DNA from: Botryotinia globosa
Lineage: Eukaryota > Ascomycota > Leotiomycetes > Helotiales > Sclerotiniaceae
Direction of reading: 5' to 3'
Length of the DNA: 64,000 nt
NCBI GenBank assembly: GCA_014898425.1
Contig: RCSZ01000007.1
Coordinates: 1,736,001 to 1,800,000 of the forward strand
The notes under the pieces are model-generated. The model was not told the origin of the DNA. It saw only the letters and a list, made by a program, of their open reading frames with translations, and searched no databases. Below are positions 60,423-64,000 of this stretch, one piece after another; position 1 is the first letter of the stretch; every line of letters begins with the position of its first letter. Made by a program: the position numbers and the translations under genes.

Positions 60423-60684
60423 ATTAAGGGATTGAAATGATTACAATTTCACAGTTGCAAAGGATGCCAGGAGAAGCATGGTTTAGGATCGGTTATCACT
60501 TAAATAAGGTCTTAGGCAGGGCATATAAGGAAATGTGTTTATATTGTATAGTATTGACAAAGGAAATTCTCGCGAGTGGATTTTTAACAAAAGAAATTTT
60601 TACAAAAGAAATTCTATGTTGTGAGAAGGATAACACTCCTCTCTTGTTTCATCCCCAAAATCTCTACTCTCTACACTCTTCGCT

Positions 60685-62325
60685 CTAGATCATGAAATCG
60701 CTAACTCGAGTTTCCCGATCACCGCGCTTACCCTCAGGGCGAGCAACATGTGATTTTCGTGTGAAAGGATTTTCTTGTGGGTCAGGACGTCGATGATGCG
60801 GTGCGTGCTTTTGTTTGGGTTTATTCTCGCTCTCGTGTCTCGTAGTACGAGGAGAAGGTGGCGAAGGTGATGCTCGTGGATTCTCATAATGGCTTCCGCG
60901 ATAGGCAGGTCGATTGTTTCTTGCTGGCGGATCTGCAAATGGATTTGTGAAACGAGGTTCGTCTTCTTCTTCGGATTCGGATTGAGCGGCGGCACTCTCT
61001 GGGGTTCCGACGAGTTGTCGATAGGCGCTGGCGCGCTCTTCGGCCTCGACTCCGGAGTAGGAAAGTCGAGAAGTGTTGTATACGCTGCGGGAATAGAGCG
61101 TTGGACTTCTTTCCTTGATAGGTCTGGAAGCGTTGTGAAAGAAGCCGTCGGAGAAGACTACGGTGTCGCGGAAAGCGGCATGGACTCCTTCTGCCGGATG
61201 TGATTCTTGACTTGATGTGTTTGCGAGAGATGTTCTCGACATCATGTTTGCATAGAAATCTATAATCTCGTTCTCAATATCTCCGTCTTCATCTTTATCA
61301 TCTTCAGCAAAATCGTTTCCAAGAAGTGTTTGTGCCTCGCTATCTCTGTCGAAAGGATTACGATTTCCAGCCAAGCGTTCTCGTCGAGCGTCTCTTCGAA
61401 GTGTCTGAAGATGCTTGCGACATCGAGTAATTTCTCTTCCCAGACCTTGAGATTCATGCGTTAAGCCTTCGGAATCTCCTTGCCATGATGCCCATGCGCG
61501 GACTACATCGATCCAGCCATTCATTTGCTTGTTCTTCTTTCTGCGGCCCCAGATCGAGGCAAAGAGATCGCGGATGATGGATCGATCGCCTCCGATGGTG
61601 GCGAGAATACAGGCTTCACAACCGGATGCTACGCGTTCGTAGCGCGGGTCGCAAGGCTGCACTTGATATGCTTGACGATAGAATTCCGGCTGCATCCAGA
61701 TGCTATTGAGCATTTTCATTCGAAGAACGAATTGTTGAACATTGACCGGCAATTGTTCGAGAGGGACGTCGGCAGTAAGTCGTCGGAGACGAGTGGTGCA
61801 TTCTGCGGTTAGTTCTAAAAAGATCTTGCGGATGAGATACGGGTTTAGAGGTTTGTGGACGTCGCATAGCACGGCTTTGGTTTCGCCTAGGCGGAACGAA
61901 GATAGGGATGCGGCGACGCGGGAGATGAGGCCGCTGGATTTGGGGTGCAGGAGAGGTGGGGGGAAGGTTTGCATGAGGACTGCTTGATCGCGGAGCCAGG
62001 AGTCGGTGGGCAGAGTACCGGGGAGTCGGGCCAAGAGTTGCGTGAGGAGATCGAGGGATGTGGCGGAAAACTCGCGCAGAGAATCGCTTGGCGAGGGGAT
62101 GTTGATTTTTCCCTGCATGGTGGTGCGCGGTTGCGGGAGGAGGGGGTCGAGAAACTTCTGCATGGCTGCGAGGTTTTCAGGGGTTGTTTGGGGGCTCGGT
62201 TTACGGTATTTGAATAGAGATGGTAATTGAATTGTAAACTGGGTGTGGATGGTGGGTAGTTCGGTCTGCTGAATCTCCTCTTCGATTCTGGAATTGAAAT
62301 CGTCTTTGTAGTTTGATAATAGCAT
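60685..62325 (-). CDS. conserved-looking hypothetical protein, 546 aa
   Basis: A single exon encoding 546 residues from the ATG at 62325. The first about 300 residues look globular and helical: IQLPSLFKYRKPSPQTTPENL, LDLLTQLLARLPGTL, LIRKIFLELTAECTTRLRRL, LRMKMLNSIWMQPEFYRQAY, CEACILATIGGDRSIIRDLF. The rest is charged and probably disordered: a dibasic helix (RCRKHLQTLRRDARRERL), an acidic stretch (DFAEDDKDEDGDIENE), another (SESEEEDEPRF), and a basic Pro/His-rich tail. I recognise no catalytic motif, membrane segment or signal peptide. The pattern resembles ascomycete-specific proteins of unknown function. It ends about 260 bp from the end of the tRNase Z gene, so the two 3' UTRs may overlap. 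Confidence 0.82.
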   Translation of the reverse strand: MLLSNYKDDFNSRIEEEIQQTELPTIHTQFTIQLPSLFKYRKPSPQTTPENLAAMQKFLDPLLPQPRTTMQGKINIPSPSDSLREFSATSLDLLTQLLARLPGTLPTDSWLRDQAVLMQTFPPPLLHPKSSGLISRVAASLSSFRLGETKAVLCDVHKPLNPYLIRKIFLELTAECTTRLRRLTADVPLEQLPVNVQQFVLRMKMLNSIWMQPEFYRQAYQVQPCDPRYERVASGCEACILATIGGDRSIIRDLFASIWGRRKKNKQMNGWIDVVRAWASWQGDSEGLTHESQGLGREITRCRKHLQTLRRDARRERLAGNRNPFDRDSEAQTLLGNDFAEDDKDEDGDIENEIIDFYANMMSRTSLANTSSQESHPAEGVHAAFRDTVVFSDGFFHNASRPIKERSPTLYSRSVYNTSRLSYSGVEAEERASAYRQLVGTPESAAAQSESEEEDEPRFTNPFADPPARNNRPAYRGSHYENPRASPSPPSPRTTRHESENKPKQKHAPHHRRPDPQENPFTRKSHVARPEGKRGDRETRVSDFMI

Positions 62326-62620
62326 TGTTTTGCATTTCTTCTAGAAGATTACATCTTCTTTGTCTTGCTTGTTTGGTACATGCCACCCTTTTTCCTTTGT
62401 TGGGGAAGTTGTTTGGAGAAGAGATTCTCTGGGTGTTGAGCATTGTTTTCTTCTGGTTTCTTTGTATGTTTCAAGATTCTTTGTGCTGAGAATACAAGAG
62501 AACATTGTTTAAATGTATTTCCTTGAATCTCTTGTGAAGAGATAATCCCATTGTATCTCTCCTTTCATAAAACAGATGGTAGACAATCCTTCAAAGAACC
62601 TCGATTTCCTTGTTCTCGGC

Positions 62621-62627
62621 ATATAAA
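62621..62627 (+). promoter_or_regulatory. TATA box of the small membrane-protein gene
   Basis: ATATAAA in a C/T-rich setting, about 90 bases before the ATG at 62718. It argues against translation starting further upstream, since the longer open frame begins before this box. Confidence 0.6.
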
Positions 62628-62717
62628 AACCTCCCCTCCCCATCTCCATTACCTCAAGCACAGCACAGCACAGCTTCCAACCCCAACACCCTCCCTAGAA
62701 GAAAACGAAAACGAAAA

Positions 62718-63002
62718 ATGCGCTTCCACATCCCCCCCCTCCGCACCCTCTCCCTCTCATCCAAGCGATCCAAGCGATCCCAACGCACCAAATCCCCCCC
62801 CCCCACCCGCAGCATCGGCACCCAAACCACGCTCACCCGCACGCACAGCTCGCGCTGGACACAAACGCCTCACAGATACATTTCCTTTCATGAAGAGCAT
62901 GGGCTGCAGCCGCCTAGGAAAAGCAGATTCGCGTGGCCGGCTTGGTATGCGGTTCTTGGGGGAGTGGTGCTCGGGTGGTTTGGTACGAGGGAGTGGGTGT
63001 AG
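62718..63002 (+). CDS. small single-pass membrane protein, 94 aa
   Basis: The ATG at 62718 has an A-rich context (GAAAACGAAAA) and is the first ATG after the TATA box. The 94 residues begin MRFHIPPLRTLSLSSKRSKR, carry a basic Ser/Thr/Pro-rich N-terminal half (PPTRSIGTQTTLTRTHSSRW), a middle motif TPHRYISFHEEHGLQPP, and one hydrophobic segment near the end (FAWPAWYAVLGGVVLGWFG) before REWV and the stop. This suggests a tail-anchored or mitochondrial membrane protein, but I know no function. A GTGAGT donor follows the stop at once (63005), so the transcript may be spliced in its 3' UTR, leading toward the unusual intron-module array at 63271 onward. A start further up would lack an ATG. Confidence 0.6.
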   Translation: MRFHIPPLRTLSLSSKRSKRSQRTKSPPPTRSIGTQTTLTRTHSSRWTQTPHRYISFHEEHGLQPPRKSRFAWPAWYAVLGGVVLGWFGTREWV

Positions 63003-63270
63003 TGGTGAGTAATTTTTCTCTTTTCTTTGGTTGGGTTTTGAGGGTTGAGGGTTGAGTGCTGATTTGGTTTGATTTGATTTGATTCTTTCCTTTCTCTTCC
63101 CTTTTTTCCTCTTCTAATCTCTCATATGTCGATTTCTTACACTTACAACAAACAAACAAATGGTCGTCACTCTTTAGACTTCCACACACCGCTAGGAAAT
63201 AGATGGAGAAAGGGAAGAAGAAGAAAAAAAGTTTCGTTTCTCTAAATGTAGACATATATATAATAAGTTT
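63003..63270 (+). other. possible 3' UTR intron and leader to the module array
   Basis: Begins with GTGAGT at 63005 and contains pyrimidine-rich sequence with CTTCTAATCTC and TTTAG (63174-63178), so it can be read as a larger intron ending near 63178. No coding frame is supported on either strand; the long minus-strand frame is low-complexity Lys/Gln/Thr. Confidence 0.4.
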
Positions 63271-64000
63271 GTAAGTTTTCTTCTCGTCCCTGTCTTTGCT
63301 AATGGTTTGTAGGTATGTTTTTTTTCTTTCTCTCGTTATGGTTTGGTTTTGGTTTTGATAATGGTTTTTTTGGTACACGGGTAAGTTTTTCCTCGCTCCC
63401 CTTTTTTTGCTAATCGTGTATATAGTGGATACTATTTTTGAAGTTCTTTTTATTATCATCCGCTTGTTCGGAAGGCTAGGTAGGTTAATTTCTTCCCCCG
63501 GTTTTTGCTGGTTTTATATAGGTACCTGCTTCTTCTCAAATCAGAAATAGCAACTTTAGGTAAGTCATTCTTCTCCCGTTGTTCGCTAAATGAGTATAGG
63601 TGTTTTTACTTTCATATTCTAGGATTCAAAGATCTAGGTAAGTCGCTCTCCCGGTTTTGCTAATTGTGTATATAGTCATCCCCTCTCACCGTTCGCTAAT
63701 CAAGTATAGGTATCCTCACTCTCTTCACATATTCGTAATTAATACTTGAAGATGTAGGTAAGTCACTCCCTCTCCCTTTTGCTAATAGAATGTAGGTTTC
63801 CTTTTTCTTTTTCTTTTTCTTTTTCTTTTTCTTTCCCTTTTCTCCCTATTAAGATTTCAGGTAAGTCACTTCCGCCCCCATTTCGCTAACTGTGTACCGG
63901 CAGTATAATCACTATCTCATTCTTTCAATCCTAATACAGACTAGAATACAGGTAAGTCACTCTTTTTCCCCGTCCTGCTAATTGAACGTGTAGGTATCGC
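63271..64000 (+). repeat. tandem array of intron-like modules, runs off the window
   Basis: Eight similar modules of 38-45 nt lie at 63271-63312, 63381-63425, 63480-63521, 63560-63599, 63638-63675, 63758-63795, 63861-63903 and 63952-63993. Each has GTAAGT (once GTAGGT), a C/T tract starting with CACTC in the best copies, TTTGCTAAT or a close variant, and TAG or CAG about ten bases on. A ninth at 63676-63709 lacks its first bases. The stretches between are 38-82 nt, C/T-rich at the left and ending AG, often starting GTAT or GTAC right after the preceding TAG. One spacer contains a (CTTTTT)n run at 63797-63836. Whether they are spliced is not visible. Confidence 0.85.

Noticed and set aside
60437..60688. 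83-codon plus-strand ORF after the tRNase Z gene
   Set aside because: It lies in the probable overlapping 3' UTRs, contains a direct repeat (TTTACAAAAGAAATTCT-like), and has no domain.
62914..63459. 181-codon minus-strand ORF across the intron-module array
   Set aside because: Lys/Gln/Thr-rich low-complexity translation of C/T-rich DNA, antisense to the small membrane-protein gene.

Overview
The window is nuclear DNA of a filamentous ascomycete. The protein genes carry short spliceosomal introns (mostly about 47-150 nt, GTAAGT-like donors, CTAAC/CTAAT-like branch sites). The recognisable proteins are typical of ascomycetes: sphinganine C4-hydroxylase, TCTP, an AIM3/BBC1-type actin-patch protein, sideroflexin, a LAMMER kinase, long-form tRNase Z and pectin lyase. 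A pectin lyase gene and a retrotransposon that looks mutated by RIP would fit a plant-associated leotiomycete (Botrytis/Sclerotinia type), but that placement is inference.

Layout. 0.9-12.2 kb: a Cys/His-plus-coiled-coil protein (minus), a basic hypothetical protein whose frame breaks once (plus), a decayed C2H2 + Zn2Cys6 transcription factor (minus), and a CBM48-like protein with a long first intron (minus). 12.2-22.9 kb: gene-poor, rich in simple repeats and minisatellites. 22.9-32.3 kb: SUR2, TCTP, an intron-containing tRNA-Arg(UCG) and an AIM3/BBC1-like protein. 32.3-49 kb: a repeat compartment. It holds a TIR element, an AT-saturated 5.7-kb LTR retrotransposon with an intact 5-bp target duplication, a solo LTR of the same family, an intact pectin lyase gene between the two, a wrecked NACHT/ankyrin-type gene, and many copies of an unrecognised motif (AGATGTGCAACAAAACTTT) that form an array with a period near 200 bp at 46.5-47.9 kb. 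50.3-63.0 kb: housekeeping genes (sideroflexin, LAMMER kinase, tRNase Z), a conserved-looking hypothetical protein facing tRNase Z, and a small membrane protein.

The most unusual signal is at the right edge (63.27 kb to the window end). Eight near-identical intron-like modules of 38-45 nt, each with donor, pyrimidine tract, GCTAAT branch-like site and TAG/CAG acceptor, are repeated in tandem every 78-120 bp and run off the window. They could be tandem introner-like elements or recursive-splicing units.

The genes form no pathway or operon. They are independent loci set among repeats, with decay (transcription factor, NACHT/ankyrin gene) near repeat-rich or gene-poor stretches. All exon joins were read by eye from splice signals, phase and protein continuity; none is confirmed by transcripts.
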